From Candidatus Nealsoniibacteriota bacterium (GTDB lineage Bacteria > Patescibacteriota > Minisyncoccia > Minisyncoccales > GWA2-38-27), in assembly GCA_003559065.1 (NCBI GenBank), contig PWMZ01000050.1, forward strand, positions 1-17,096: a DNA stretch of 17,096 nt. The letters run 5' to 3'. The notes below the pieces were generated by a model. It was not told the origin of the DNA. It did not search any database and saw nothing but the letters and a program-made list of their open reading frames with translations. Shown one piece after another: positions 6,876 to 14,737 of this stretch (positions are counted from its first letter, which is position 1; every line of letters starts with the position of its first letter). Both the position numbers and the translations under genes were made by a program.

Positions 6876-6904
6876 TTGAAGACCGGGCTTTGCCCGGTTT
6901 TCAA
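6876..6904 (+). terminator. Strong hairpin between rpsJ and rplC (terminator or attenuator)
   Basis: The arms at 6876-6888 and 6892-6904 pair over 13 positions (one G-T) around a three-base TTT loop; the core ACCGGGC/GCCCGGT is all but A-T-free. TTTT follows the GC core (6898-6901), with complementary A-rich bases on the other side, the classic look of a bidirectional intrinsic terminator. It ends 8 bases before the rplC ATG. It may end the str transcript, partially attenuate the S10 genes, or act as a binding site for a feedback ribosomal protein. Confidence 0.7.
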
Positions 6905-6912
6905 TTAGTATT

Positions 6913-7461
6913 ATGAAAATCATGTTAGGAAAAAAAATAGGAATGACCCAGGTTTTTGACCAGGATCAAGTAATCCCAGTGACCTTAGTAGAAGCGGGGC
7001 CTTGTTTAGTTTCAAAGATAAAAAAGAAAGACAGTAAAGATAATTACGACGCTGTTCAGCTAAAGTTTGAAAAATTTATTAAAGAATTCAGAGGAAATTC
7101 GGAATTAAAAGAAGGAGATGAATTGAAGGTGGATGTTTTCCAACTTGGAGACAAAGTAAAAGTTTCAGGAGTTTCTAAGGGAAAAGGGTTTGCCGGAGCG
7201 ATGAAAAGATGGAACTTTAAGGGAAAATCGGCCAGTCATGGAGTAAAGCATGAGCATCGAACCTTAGGGTCTGTTGGTTGTCGTTTTCCTCAAAGAGTGA
7301 TTAAAGGAAGAAAAATGCCCGGGAGAATGGGTTTTGATAGGGTAAGTTTAAAAAATCTGGAAATTGTTAAAGTAGACCCAGAAAAAAATATTCTTGCCAT
7401 TAAAGGCGCAATTCCTGGGAAAAGAGGAACATTCTTAGAAATTTATGGAAAAAATATTTAA
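6913..7461 (+). CDS. rplC: Large subunit ribosomal protein uL3
   Basis: uL3 is an early-assembling 50S protein whose long loop reaches towards the peptidyl transferase centre. The protein has 182 residues against about 209 in E. coli. It begins GKKIGMTQVF (6-15), has the conserved KGKGFAGAMKRW (89-100) and the basic PGRMGFDRV stretch (136-144) that forms the centre-directed loop. A second ATG at 6922 would give MLGKKIGM and is an equally plausible start; 6913 was kept because its ATT-ATG context matches neighbouring genes. The missing residues fall in the domain between 45 and 75. It overlaps rplD by 17 bases. Confidence 0.96.
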   Translation: MKIMLGKKIGMTQVFDQDQVIPVTLVEAGPCLVSKIKKKDSKDNYDAVQLKFEKFIKEFRGNSELKEGDELKVDVFQLGDKVKVSGVSKGKGFAGAMKRWNFKGKSASHGVKHEHRTLGSVGCRFPQRVIKGRKMPGRMGFDRVSLKNLEIVKVDPEKNILAIKGAIPGKRGTFLEIYGKNI

Positions 7462-7999
7462 AATAAAACCCAATAATGATTTGATTAAAGAGGTTGCTCT
7501 TTCCCAGCTTTTTTCAAGAAGAAAAAAGATAGCTCATACCAAAGAGAGAGATGAAAAAAGGGGAGGAGGAAGAAAACCTTGGCGCCAGAAAGGAACAGGA
7601 AGAGCCAGGCACGGATCAATTCGCTCTCCTCTTTGGAAAGGAGGAGGTGTTACTTTCGGTCCAAGAGCAGAAAGAAATTTTAAAAAGAAAATTAATTTAA
7701 AAACTAAAAGAAAAGCTCTTTTAATGACTCTTTCAGCTAAAAAGAAAGATATCAAATTGGTTGACGAAATAAAAGCGGAAAAAACTAAAGAAGTAGTTGA
7801 ATTATTGAAAAAAAATAATTTAGAAAGATCAGTTTTAATTGTTTTGAAAGGTTATGATATTAAAACAATAAGGTCTATTAGAAATATAGATAAAGTGGAT
7901 GTTATGCAAGCCAAAGATCTCAATGTTTTAGATCTTTTGCAATATCAACATATTTTAATGGAAAAAGGAGCAGCTGAAATAATTGAAAAATTATTATGA
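7445..7999 (+). CDS. rplD: Large subunit ribosomal protein uL4
   Basis: uL4 lines the polypeptide exit tunnel of the 50S subunit with its extended loop. The 184-residue protein contains the loop signature GGGRKPWRQKGTGRARHGS (40-58) followed by RSPLWKGGG, then the GPRAERNFKKKIN segment. In E. coli uL4 is the autogenous repressor of the S10 operon and promotes attenuation in its leader; whether it acts on the hairpin before rplC is open. Its start lies 17 bases inside rplC and its stop overlaps the rplW start as ATGA, so translation is probably coupled on both sides. Confidence 0.97.
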   Translation: MEKIFKIKPNNDLIKEVALSQLFSRRKKIAHTKERDEKRGGGRKPWRQKGTGRARHGSIRSPLWKGGGVTFGPRAERNFKKKINLKTKRKALLMTLSAKKKDIKLVDEIKAEKTKEVVELLKKNNLERSVLIVLKGYDIKTIRSIRNIDKVDVMQAKDLNVLDLLQYQHILMEKGAAEIIEKLL

Positions 8000-8259
8000 A
8001 AGATATATTAAAAAGCCTCCATATTACAGAGAAAGGAACCGGCTTATTGCAAGAGAATAAGTATGTTTTTAAGGTGGGCTCAAAAACCAATAAATCAGAA
8101 ATTAAGAAAGAATTGAAAAAACTCTATAATGTTGATGCTTTAAGTGTTAAGATTATTAATGTTCCTAGAAAAAAGATAAGAGTAGGCAGACAAGAAGGGT
8201 GGAAGAGAGGGTATAAAAAAGCAATAGTTGAAATTAAAAAAGGACAAAAAATCGAATGA
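7996..8259 (+). CDS. rplW: Large subunit ribosomal protein uL23
   Basis: uL23 lies at the tunnel exit of the 50S subunit and is the docking site for trigger factor and the signal recognition particle. The 87-residue sequence shows the typical ITEKGTGLLQENKYVFKV start (10-27), the NKSEIKKELKKLYNV helix and the PRKKIRVGR-like basic loop. It begins within an ATGA overlap with rplD and ends in another ATGA with rplB. Confidence 0.96.
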   Translation: MKDILKSLHITEKGTGLLQENKYVFKVGSKTNKSEIKKELKKLYNVDALSVKIINVPRKKIRVGRQEGWKRGYKKAIVEIKKGQKIE

Positions 8260-9026
8260 AATCTTTGCTATCTAAAAAAAAGCCAGAAAAAAAATTACTT
8301 AAGTCTTTTAAAAAAAGAGCCGGTCGGAGCAAGTCAGGTAAAATAACGGTTAGGCATAAAGGAGGGGGAGCTAAGAAACGTTATCGAATGATTGACTTTA
8401 AAGGAGATAGTATTAATTATCCGGCCAAAGTTTTAGCTTTAGAGTATGACCCTTATCGAACTGCCTATATCATGCTTTTACAAGGAAAAGAAGGAAAGAA
8501 AGCTTATCAGATAGCTCCTCATAATATCAAAGAGGGAGATATGATTTATTTTTCGGAAAAAGAAGATTTAAAGGTGGGAAACAGAATGAAGGTAAAAAAT
8601 ATTCCTACCGGTACCGATATTTATAATATTGAATTAGAACCAGGCAGAGGAGGAAAAATAGTAAGATCAGCCGGTTCTTCAGCCAAGGTCTTAGGACAAG
8701 AAGGAAAATATACTATTTTGAAAATGCCTTCTTCGGAAGTAAGAAAAATTTTACAGGAATGTATAGCTAGTATTGGCTCTGTTTCTTATCCTGAATGGCG
8801 ATACAAAAAGCTGAAAAAAGCTGGAGACTCCAGAAGAAGAGGAATAAGACCAACCGTTAGAGGTTCGGCCATGAATGCGGTGGATCATCCTCATGGAGGA
8901 GGAGAAGGAAGAGCCCCTATTGGAATGAAATATCCTAAAACCCCTTGGGGTAAACACGCCAGAGGAGTTAAAACAAGAAAAAATAAAAAAACAGACAAAT
9001 TTATAATCAAAAGAAAAAATGACTAG
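8256..9026 (+). CDS. rplB: Large subunit ribosomal protein uL2
   Basis: uL2 is needed for subunit joining and supports the peptidyl transferase centre. The product has 256 residues, short by about 17 because the usual N-terminal tail ahead of KPEKKLL is missing. The RNA-binding domain ([17 protein letters not shown], 28-44) and the C-terminal [13 protein letters not shown] segment (207-219) are intact; His211 or His213 corresponds to the conserved histidine near the catalytic site. Start context is CGA-ATG, one of only four exceptions to the A at -3 trend, and is fixed by ATGA overlap with rplW. It overlaps rpsS by 8 bases. Confidence 0.98.
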   Translation: MKSLLSKKKPEKKLLKSFKKRAGRSKSGKITVRHKGGGAKKRYRMIDFKGDSINYPAKVLALEYDPYRTAYIMLLQGKEGKKAYQIAPHNIKEGDMIYFSEKEDLKVGNRMKVKNIPTGTDIYNIELEPGRGGKIVRSAGSSAKVLGQEGKYTILKMPSSEVRKILQECIASIGSVSYPEWRYKKLKKAGDSRRRGIRPTVRGSAMNAVDHPHGGGEGRAPIGMKYPKTPWGKHARGVKTRKNKKTDKFIIKRKND

Positions 9027-9300
9027 ATCAATAAAAAAAGGGCCCTATGTTGACCCGAGAATTTTGAAAAAAATTAAAGACTTGAAAAAAGGTGATAAAA
9101 CTGTTATAAAAACATGGTCAAGAGATTGTGTTATTTCACCGGAAATGGTCGGTTTTACTTTTGGTGTTCATAACGGCAAAGAACATATTTCTGTTCAAGC
9201 AACCGAAGAAATGATCGGACATAGATTGGGTGAATTTTCTCCCACTAAAAAGTTTGTTCGTCATGGAGGAAGAATGCAAAGAGAGCAAGAAAAAAAATAA
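9019..9300 (+). CDS. rpsS: Small subunit ribosomal protein uS19
   Basis: uS19 sits in the 30S head beside the A site and bridges to the 50S subunit. The 93-residue protein has [10 protein letters not shown] (3-12), the [16 protein letters not shown] stretch near 30-45 and the [15 protein letters not shown] signature near 68-82, all family-typical. It starts 8 bases inside rplB and ends 6 bases before rplV. Confidence 0.98.
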   Translation: MTRSIKKGPYVDPRILKKIKDLKKGDKTVIKTWSRDCVISPEMVGFTFGVHNGKEHISVQATEEMIGHRLGEFSPTKKFVRHGGRMQREQEKK

Positions 9301-9306
9301 TAAAGT

Positions 9307-9789
9307 ATGTCAACTTCAGTAAAATTAAAATATTTAAGAATTGCCCCGAGAAAAGTAAGATTAGTGGCAAAATTAATAAAAAAAAAGAAAACGCAAGAGG
9401 CGAAAGATATTCTTAACTTTACCATGAAAAAAGGGGCTGATCCTTTGGTAAAATTATTAGATTCAGCCGTAGCTAACGCTCAGAATAATTTTCAAGCTGA
9501 TCCTAATAACTTATACATTGATAAAATTTTAGTTGATGAAGGACCTAAATACAAAAGATGGCGACCTAGATCTAGAGGACAAGCTTATCCGATTCAAAAA
9601 AAAACTTCTCATATTACCATTTACTTAGAAGAAATAGAAAAAGGAAAGAAAAAAGAAGTTAAAAAAGAAAAGTTGAAAAAGGTTAAAAAGAAAGAAACTA
9701 AAACCCCGAAAATAAAACCGAAAAAAGAAGAGAAAAAACCAAAAGAGGTAAAAGCTAAAAGAAAATTTTTCCAAAGAAAATCAATTTAA
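9307..9789 (+). CDS. rplV: Large subunit ribosomal protein uL22 with Lys-rich tail
   Basis: uL22 lines the exit tunnel; its beta-hairpin is a known macrolide-resistance site. Residues 1-111 form the normal domain: RIAPRKVRLVAKLI (11-24), the SAVANAQNN helix (53-61) and the hairpin region YKRWRPRSRGQAYPI (82-96). Residues 112-160 are an added tail in which about 24 of 49 positions are Lys, with Glu, Pro and Thr but almost no hydrophobic residues, ending in FFQRKSI. The tail is probably disordered and RNA-binding. The reading frame is continuous to the stop 1 base before rpsC, so it is not a frameshift artefact. Confidence 0.96.
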   Translation: MSTSVKLKYLRIAPRKVRLVAKLIKKKKTQEAKDILNFTMKKGADPLVKLLDSAVANAQNNFQADPNNLYIDKILVDEGPKYKRWRPRSRGQAYPIQKKTSHITIYLEEIEKGKKKEVKKEKLKKVKKKETKTPKIKPKKEEKKPKEVKAKRKFFQRKSI

Positions 9790-9790
9790 T

Positions 9791-10456
9791 ATGTCACATC
9801 AAGTACATCCAAAAATATTCAGAACCAGTGAGTTAAAAGATTGGAACTCCAGATGGTATCATAAAAATCCAAGCCTTTTTTTAGAGGAAGATTTTCGGAT
9901 TCGTTCTTTCTTAGAAAAAAGATTGAAGAGCTTGGGAGTGGAAAAAATAGAAATTGAAAGATCTTTAAATAAAACAACAATTATTATTTATTCTTTTCGC
10001 CCAGGAATTGTTGTTGGCCGGGGGGGAGAAAGAATAGAAATTCTTAAGAAAAATATTGATAAAATTTTAAGAAAACTAAAAAGAGAAAGAGGGACCACTG
10101 AGAAAGAAAAAAGGGAATTAAGAATTGAAGTAAAGCAAGTTAAAAACCCTTGGACTTCCGCTGCTTTAAGCGCTCAATGGATGGCTTCTTCCTTGGAAAA
10201 AAGAATGAGATTCAGGAGGGTTTTAAAACAGACCTTGAGTAAAATTATCGCTAACAAAGAAATTCAAGGAGCAAGACTGGAAGTGGCTGGAAGGCTAGAT
10301 GGAAAAGAGATGTGCCGGACAGAGTGGATGCAAAAAGGCAAAATGCCTAGACAAAATTTAAGAGCAGACATTGATTATGCCCAAGAGATAGCTAGAACAA
10401 CCTATGGTGTTATCGGAGTAAAGGTTTGGTTGTATAAAGGAGAAAAATTTGAATAA
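9791..10456 (+). CDS. rpsC: Small subunit ribosomal protein uS3
   Basis: uS3 lies at the mRNA entry channel of the 30S subunit and helps unwind mRNA. The 221-residue protein opens with the VHP motif (5-7) and WNSRWYHKN segment (18-26), has a KH domain with the GxxG loop as GRGG (76-79), and the C-terminal domain with GRLDGKEMCRTEWMQKGKMPRQNLRADIDYA-type signature split over residues 177-207. It is 2 bases from rplP. Confidence 0.97.
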   Translation: MSHQVHPKIFRTSELKDWNSRWYHKNPSLFLEEDFRIRSFLEKRLKSLGVEKIEIERSLNKTTIIIYSFRPGIVVGRGGERIEILKKNIDKILRKLKRERGTTEKEKRELRIEVKQVKNPWTSAALSAQWMASSLEKRMRFRRVLKQTLSKIIANKEIQGARLEVAGRLDGKEMCRTEWMQKGKMPRQNLRADIDYAQEIARTTYGVIGVKVWLYKGEKFE

Positions 10457-10458
10457 TT

Positions 10459-10869
10459 ATGGCTATTTTAATACCCAAAAAAGTTAAACACCGAAAATCC
10501 AGGAAAAGAGTTCAAAAAAACACAGAAACAAGATCAACCGAGCTTAATTTTGGTAGTTTTGGAATTAAGAGTTTGCAAGCCAAAAGAATCACTGCTCGCC
10601 AAATAGAGGCAGCCAGAAGAGCCATCATTAGGTATTTTAAAAGAGGAGGAAGGCTTTGGATTAGAATTTTTCCCGACAAACCGATTACCAGAAAAGGAAC
10701 AGAAGTGCCAATGGGAGGAGGAAAGGGAGATGTCGATCATTATGTCTATCCTATAAGGCCTGGAAGAATTATTTTTGAAATAGAAGGAATATCAGAAGAA
10801 ATGGCTCGGGAAGCTTTAAGAAAAGCTAGCGATAAGCTTGCTGTTAAAACCAAATTTATTAAAAAATGA
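10459..10869 (+). CDS. rplP: Large subunit ribosomal protein uL16
   Basis: uL16 binds near the A-site tRNA elbow and is a late assembly protein. The 136-residue product has the conserved FGSFGIKSLQ (31-40), ITARQIEAARRAI (44-56), IRIFPDKPIT (68-77) and MGGGKGDVDHYV (84-95) segments. The N-terminus MAILIPKKVKHRKS is shifted by a few residues relative to the common MLxPKRxKxRK form. Its TGA stop overlaps the rpmC ATG as ATGA. Confidence 0.97.
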   Translation: MAILIPKKVKHRKSRKRVQKNTETRSTELNFGSFGIKSLQAKRITARQIEAARRAIIRYFKRGGRLWIRIFPDKPITRKGTEVPMGGGKGDVDHYVYPIRPGRIIFEIEGISEEMAREALRKASDKLAVKTKFIKK

Positions 10870-11054
10870 AATTTTCTGAATTAAAAAAAATGAAAGAAAA
10901 AGACTTGAATTCTCTTTTATCACAAAACAGAGAAAAATTAAGAGAGCTTAAATTTAATTTAGCTCGGCAAAAAGTGAAAAACCCAAAAGAAATTAAGGGG
11001 GTTAAAAAAACTATTGCCAGAATATTAACATTACTATGCCAAAAAGAAAATTAA
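10866..11054 (+). CDS. rpmC: Large subunit ribosomal protein uL29
   Basis: A 62-residue two-helix protein at the tunnel exit, beside uL23. It matches uL29 by its start [18 protein letters not shown] and the central helix [16 protein letters not shown] followed by [13 protein letters not shown]. It starts in an ATGA overlap with rplP and overlaps rpsQ by 19 bases, so its last six codons also encode the uS17 N-terminus. Confidence 0.94.
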   Translation: MKFSELKKMKEKDLNSLLSQNREKLRELKFNLARQKVKNPKEIKGVKKTIARILTLLCQKEN

Positions 11055-11266
11055 CAGGAATAATTACTTCCAATAAAATGTCGAAAACAGTAACAGTTCA
11101 GGTAGAAAGATTAAAAAAACACCCCAGATATAAAAAAAGAATTAAGGTGAGTAAAAAATATAAAGCTCACGTTAATGAAGATTATCAGATAGGGGACAAG
11201 GTTATTATTGAAGAGGGAAGACCGATTAGTAAAGACAAAAGGTTTACTGTTATTAAAAAAATATGA
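11036..11266 (+). CDS. rpsQ: Small subunit ribosomal protein uS17
   Basis: uS17 is a primary 16S rRNA binder with an OB fold. The 76-residue sequence has [20 protein letters not shown] (6-25), [17 protein letters not shown] (28-45) and [18 protein letters not shown], the family's full set of strands. Its start is inside rpmC (19-base overlap) with ACT-ATG context; its TGA stop overlaps the rplN ATG. Confidence 0.96.
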   Translation: MPKRKLTGIITSNKMSKTVTVQVERLKKHPRYKKRIKVSKKYKAHVNEDYQIGDKVIIEEGRPISKDKRFTVIKKI

Positions 11267-11631
11267 TTCAAACAGAAACAATTTTAAAAGTAACCGATAA
11301 TTCAGGTGCCAAGATAATTAAATGCATTAAGGTTTTAGGTGGTTCTAAAAGAAGATATGCCCAATTAGGAGATATAATTGTTGGTGCGGTTAAAGAGGCA
11401 GAACCCCGAAAAGCAGTAAAAAAACATGATGTAGTTAAGGCTGTTATTGTCAGGCAAAGAAGAAATTACCGAAGAAAAGACGGCTCTTATATCAAATTTG
11501 ACGATAATGCCGTCGTTATTTTAGGAGATAACAAAGAGCCGAGAGGAGGAAGAATTCTAGGCCCGATAGCCAGAGAAATAAGAGAAAAAGGATTTGAAAA
11601 AATTACTAACTTAGCTCCAGAAATACTATGA
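11263..11631 (+). CDS. rplN: Large subunit ribosomal protein uL14
   Basis: uL14 forms inter-subunit bridge B8 and is the docking site for the silencing factor RsfS. The 122-residue protein is full length and highly conserved: [18 protein letters not shown] (10-27), the basic [20 protein letters not shown] segment near 67-86, and [16 protein letters not shown] near 98-113. It overlaps both neighbours by four bases as ATGA. Confidence 0.98.
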   Translation: MIQTETILKVTDNSGAKIIKCIKVLGGSKRRYAQLGDIIVGAVKEAEPRKAVKKHDVVKAVIVRQRRNYRRKDGSYIKFDDNAVVILGDNKEPRGGRILGPIAREIREKGFEKITNLAPEIL

Positions 11632-11912
11632 AAATTAAGAAAAACGATCAATTATTGATAATCAAAGGAAAAGATAATGGAAAAAAAGGAAAAGTGATCC
11701 AAGTTTTGCCGAAAAAAAACCAAGTGGTTTTAGAGGGTTTGAATTTGAGGAAAAAACACGTTAAACCTAAAAAACAAGGGGAAAAAGGTCAAACAGTAGA
11801 AATTCCTTTTCCGATACCGGCAGGAAATGTTAAGATTTTGTGTTCTTCTTGTCAGAAAGCAGTTAGGGTTAATAAAAAAAGAATATGTCAAAAATGCAAA
11901 AAACCAGTTTAA
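11628..11912 (+). CDS. rplX: Large subunit ribosomal protein uL24, zinc-ribbon form
   Basis: uL24 is one of the two assembly initiator proteins of the 50S subunit. Residues 3-30 form a KOW motif ([20 protein letters not shown]). The C-terminus holds two CxxC pairs, Cys72/75 and Cys87/90, which should bind zinc; this variant is widespread among bacteria. The last nine codons overlap the rplE start. Length is 94 residues. Confidence 0.95.
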   Translation: MKIKKNDQLLIIKGKDNGKKGKVIQVLPKKNQVVLEGLNLRKKHVKPKKQGEKGQTVEIPFPIPAGNVKILCSSCQKAVRVNKKRICQKCKKPV

Positions 11913-12448
11913 AAGAAAAAATAGAAAAAGAAATTGTTCCTGAACTAACAAAAAAAGTTGGCAATAAGATGGCTGTTCCTAAGATTGAAAAAATAGTAGT
12001 TAATACAGGCATAGGAAAAATGACTGTTGGTAAAACCAGTAAAGAAATAGAAAAAATTCAGAAAATAATCTTAAATGATTTAGCTTTAATTTGTGGACAA
12101 AAACCTGTTTTGACTAAAGCGAAAAAATCAGAAGCTGCTTTCAAATTAAGAGAAGGAATGCCGATAGGGGTAAAGGTTGTTTTAAGGGGCAAAAGGATGT
12201 ATGATTTTCTAGGAAGAGTTATTCATATTGCTTTGCCTAGATCGAGAGATTTTCAAGGAATTTCGGAAAAATCACTTGATCAACAAGGGAATTTGACTTT
12301 TCCCATTAAAGAGCACATTGTTTTTCCCGAGAGTACTGATTCAGATTTAATTTTTGGTTTTGAAATAACCTTGCGAATAAAAGCTAACAAAAAAGAAGAA
12401 GCAATAGAATTATTAAAATTAATAGGATTTCCAATTAAACATGGCTAA
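11885..12448 (+). CDS. rplE: Large subunit ribosomal protein uL5
   Basis: uL5 binds 5S rRNA and contacts P-site tRNA through its loop. The 187-residue protein shows [13 protein letters not shown] near 33-45, [21 protein letters not shown] near 74-94 with the conserved basic loop, and FPE-D near 146-151. Two start codons are possible: 11885 and 11894. I kept the first because of its AAT-ATG context; both lie inside rplX, so the overlap is 28 or 19 bases. It overlaps rpsN by 8 bases. Confidence 0.96.
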   Translation: MSKMQKTSLKEKIEKEIVPELTKKVGNKMAVPKIEKIVVNTGIGKMTVGKTSKEIEKIQKIILNDLALICGQKPVLTKAKKSEAAFKLREGMPIGVKVVLRGKRMYDFLGRVIHIALPRSRDFQGISEKSLDQQGNLTFPIKEHIVFPESTDSDLIFGFEITLRIKANKKEEAIELLKLIGFPIKHG

Positions 12449-12626
12449 AAAATCACAAATAGCAAAGTCGAAAAAAAAGCCCAAATTCAGTAGCAGAATA
12501 GTTAGGAGATGCTTTAAATGTGGGCGAAAAAGAGGGTATATGAGAGAATTTAATCTTTGTCGTATTTGTTTTAGAGAAATGGCGAACAAAGGCGAGATTC
12601 CTGGAATTAAAAAATCATCTTGGTAA
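12441..12626 (+). CDS. rpsN: Small subunit ribosomal protein uS14, zinc type
   Basis: A 61-residue uS14 of the short, zinc-binding class (also called type Z). Cysteines at 24, 27, 40 and 43 form the CxxC-x12-CxxC ribbon, and the C-terminus [11 protein letters not shown] is the family's hallmark. uS14 is in the 30S head and assembles late. It starts 8 bases inside rplE and ends 4 bases before rpsH. Confidence 0.97.
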   Translation: MAKKSQIAKSKKKPKFSSRIVRRCFKCGRKRGYMREFNLCRICFREMANKGEIPGIKKSSW

Positions 12627-12630
12627 AAAT

Positions 12631-12996
12631 ATGAGTACAGATCCAATTGCCGATACATTGTGTAGAATAAAAAATGCCCAAGCCGTTAATAAAAAAACGG
12701 TTACCGTTCCTGTTTCTCAAAAAAGATACAGAGTTTTAAAAGTTTTAGAGAAAGAGGGTTTTTTGGACAAAGTTGAAAAGAAAGATTCCTTAATTAAATT
12801 CGTTTTGAAAAAAGAAATTGAAGGAATACAAATGAAGTCGAAACCAGGGCAAAGATTATATGTTAAAGCTAAAGATATTTCTCTTGTCAGAGGTGGTTAC
12901 GGTTTATCTTTAATTTCTACCTCTCAGGGGGTAATGAGTAATAAAGATGCTAGAAACAGAAAATTAGGAGGAGAATTATTATTTAATATTTGGTAA
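12631..12996 (+). CDS. rpsH: Small subunit ribosomal protein uS8
   Basis: uS8 is a primary 16S rRNA binder needed for the central domain. The 121-residue protein has the canonical start DPIADTLCRIKNA (4-16) and C-terminal signature GLSLISTSQGVMSNKDA, in which the family's GxxI-x-STSxG-x-MxxxxA residues are intact. It is about 9 residues shorter than E. coli uS8. In E. coli uS8 represses the spc operon at the rplE leader; I could not identify such a site here. Confidence 0.97.
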   Translation: MSTDPIADTLCRIKNAQAVNKKTVTVPVSQKRYRVLKVLEKEGFLDKVEKKDSLIKFVLKKEIEGIQMKSKPGQRLYVKAKDISLVRGGYGLSLISTSQGVMSNKDARNRKLGGELLFNIW

Positions 12997-12997
12997 T

Positions 12998-13522
12998 ATG
13001 TCTAGAATAGGTAAAAAACCAATCGAAATACCAGAAGGAGTAACCGTTAATATTGAAAACGGAGAGGTTTTGGTTAAAGGACCGAAAGGAGAGCTGAAGA
13101 TAAAAATTCCCGAAGGAGTTTCGATCAAAGATAATTGTGTTGTAGTTTCAATAGAAAAAGATAAGGCTTTATGGGGATTAACCAGAAGCTTAATCTTTAA
13201 TATGATAGAAGGGGTAAGTAAAGGTTATGAAAAAAGATTAAAAATAGAAGGCTCCGGTTATACGGTGACTGCTGACGGAAAAGGACTTTTATTAAAAGTG
13301 GGCTTTTCTCATCCAGTAAAGATAAAAGAAATACCTGAAATTGAATTAAAAGCAGAAAAAAATATTATTAGTATTTCCGGTTGTAATAAACAACAAGTAG
13401 GGCAAGTAGCGGCTGACATAAGGAAAATAAGGCCGCCAGAACCCTATAAAGGAAAGGGGATAAGGTACGAAGATGAAATAGTCAGAAGAAAAGAAGGGAA
13501 AAAAGCAATAACGGCAGAATAG
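12998..13522 (+). CDS. rplF: Large subunit ribosomal protein uL6
   Basis: uL6 lies near the factor-binding centre and contacts EF-G. The 174-residue sequence begins SRIGKKPIEIPEGV (2-15), has VKGPKGEL (28-35), two tandem alpha-beta domains, and the C-terminal IRPPEPYKGKGIRYEDE signature near 147-163. One base separates it from rpsH and four from rplR. Confidence 0.97.
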   Translation: MSRIGKKPIEIPEGVTVNIENGEVLVKGPKGELKIKIPEGVSIKDNCVVVSIEKDKALWGLTRSLIFNMIEGVSKGYEKRLKIEGSGYTVTADGKGLLLKVGFSHPVKIKEIPEIELKAEKNIISISGCNKQQVGQVAADIRKIRPPEPYKGKGIRYEDEIVRRKEGKKAITAE

Positions 13523-13526
13523 TATT

Positions 13527-13865
13527 ATGTTAGAAAAAAAATTAAAAAGAAAAAAAAGACATAAAAAAATTAGAAGCAGAACCTCAGGAACTTCTTTGAA
13601 ACCAAGACTTTCTATTTTTCGATCTTCGAAACATATTAGTTGCCAAGTTATTGATGATGAAAAAAGAAAAACTTTGGTTTCAGCTTCCGATGCTGGTTTG
13701 AAAGGAACAAAGATGGAAAAAGCTAAAAAGACCGGTGAATTGATAGCCGAGAAAACCTTAGAGAAAAAAATAAAAAAGGTTGTTTTTGATACTGGAGGAT
13801 TTCGATATGCCGGAAGAGTAAAAGCTTTAGCGGAGGCAGCTAGAGAAAAAGGTTTAAATTTTTAA
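13527..13865 (+). CDS. rplR: Large subunit ribosomal protein uL18
   Basis: uL18 binds 5S rRNA together with uL5 and helps anchor it to the 50S subunit. The 112-residue protein has a very basic N-terminus (residues 3-20 mostly Lys/Arg), PRLSIFRSSKHISCQVIDD near 28-46, and the C-terminal FDTGGFRYAGRVKALAEAAREKGL block near 87-110, in which the usual FDRGGYxYHGR motif is modified to FDTGGFRYAGR. It lies 4 bases from both neighbours. Confidence 0.96.
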   Translation: MLEKKLKRKKRHKKIRSRTSGTSLKPRLSIFRSSKHISCQVIDDEKRKTLVSASDAGLKGTKMEKAKKTGELIAEKTLEKKIKKVVFDTGGFRYAGRVKALAEAAREKGLNF

Positions 13866-13869
13866 AATT

Positions 13870-14337
13870 ATGAGAAAACAAAGAAGTAAATACGAATCTA
13901 AAATGCTTGATTTAACTAGGACGTCGAGAATGACAGCTGGTGGCCGTAGGTTCAGTTTTAGAGCTCTAGTTATTGTTGGTGACCAGAAAGGACAAGTCGG
14001 CTTAGGAATAGCCAAGGGATTAGATGTTGCTCAAAGTATCGAAAAAGCAACTAAAAAAGCGGAGAAAGAAATGATTAAAATTCCTATTATTGAAAATACT
14101 ATTCCCCATCAGACTGAAGCGAAATTTGGAGCAGCCAAAGTTTTGTTAAAACCGCAAATGAAAGGAAGAGGATTAGTAGCTGGAGGAACAGTTAGGGTAA
14201 TTTGTAATTTAGCCGGTATTAAAGACATTTCTTCTAAGACCTTAGGTAAAACTAATAATAAAATAAATAATGCTAAAGCGACTATTAAAGCTTTAAAATT
14301 ACTAAAACATGCAGATTCATCAATTAAATCCAAATAA
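13870..14337 (+). CDS. rpsE: Small subunit ribosomal protein uS5
   Basis: uS5 shapes the mRNA entrance and affects accuracy. The 155-residue product contains the RTSRMTAGGRRFSFRALVIVGD start of the N-terminal domain (17-38, with the family's GRRFSF), GQVGLGIAKG, and the C-terminal GTVRVICNLAGIKDISSKTLGKTN domain near 104-127. Its final 29 bases overlap the beginning of rplO. The gene for uL30 that follows rpsE in most bacteria is absent. Confidence 0.97.
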   Translation: MRKQRSKYESKMLDLTRTSRMTAGGRRFSFRALVIVGDQKGQVGLGIAKGLDVAQSIEKATKKAEKEMIKIPIIENTIPHQTEAKFGAAKVLLKPQMKGRGLVAGGTVRVICNLAGIKDISSKTLGKTNNKINNAKATIKALKLLKHADSSIKSK

Positions 14338-14737
14338 AAAAAAGAAAAAAAGAAGAGTCGGCCGAGGAGGAAAGAGAGGAACTTATTCTGGAAGAGGGCA
14401 AGGGAAAAAGCAGAAAGACAGGGCGGGCAGAACATTAGAGCCTATTATCAGAAGGGCGATTAAAAGATATCCTAAATTAAGAGGATATAGATTTAAAGCT
14501 CGTGATAAGGCAACTGTTTTGAATTTGAAAGATTTAGAAAAAAACTTTAAAGAGGGAGAAACCGTCAAACCTTCTTTGCTTGCAGAAAAAGGATTAGTTA
14601 AAAAAGGATCTTCGGTAAAAATATTAGCCAACGGAAAACTTGAAAAGAAATTGAACTTCGAAGATTGTTTATTCTCTCAATCAGCTAAAGAAAAAATAGA
14701 AAAAGCAGGCGGAACAATATGTGGTACCAAAAAATAA
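14309..14737 (+). CDS. rplO: Large subunit ribosomal protein uL15
   Basis: uL15 is a late-assembling 50S protein with a long basic N-terminal extension. The 142-residue protein begins MQIHQLNPNKKKKK, followed by RRVGRGGKRGTYSGRGQGKK (15-34), the Gly/Arg signature of the family, and RYPKLRGYRFK (53-63). The C-terminal domain is present. The start lies 29 bases inside rpsE; there is no later in-frame ATG before the conserved VGRG motif, which supports it. It overlaps secY by 19 bases. Confidence 0.95.
   Translation: MQIHQLNPNKKKKKRRVGRGGKRGTYSGRGQGKKQKDRAGRTLEPIIRRAIKRYPKLRGYRFKARDKATVLNLKDLEKNFKEGETVKPSLLAEKGLVKKGSSVKILANGKLEKKLNFEDCLFSQSAKEKIEKAGGTICGTKK

Noticed and set aside
9640..9789. 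Frameshift or assembly error producing the uL22 tail
   Set aside because: The frame runs on without break to a stop one base before rpsC, the composition is consistent along its length, and lysine-rich tails occur on other ribosomal proteins.
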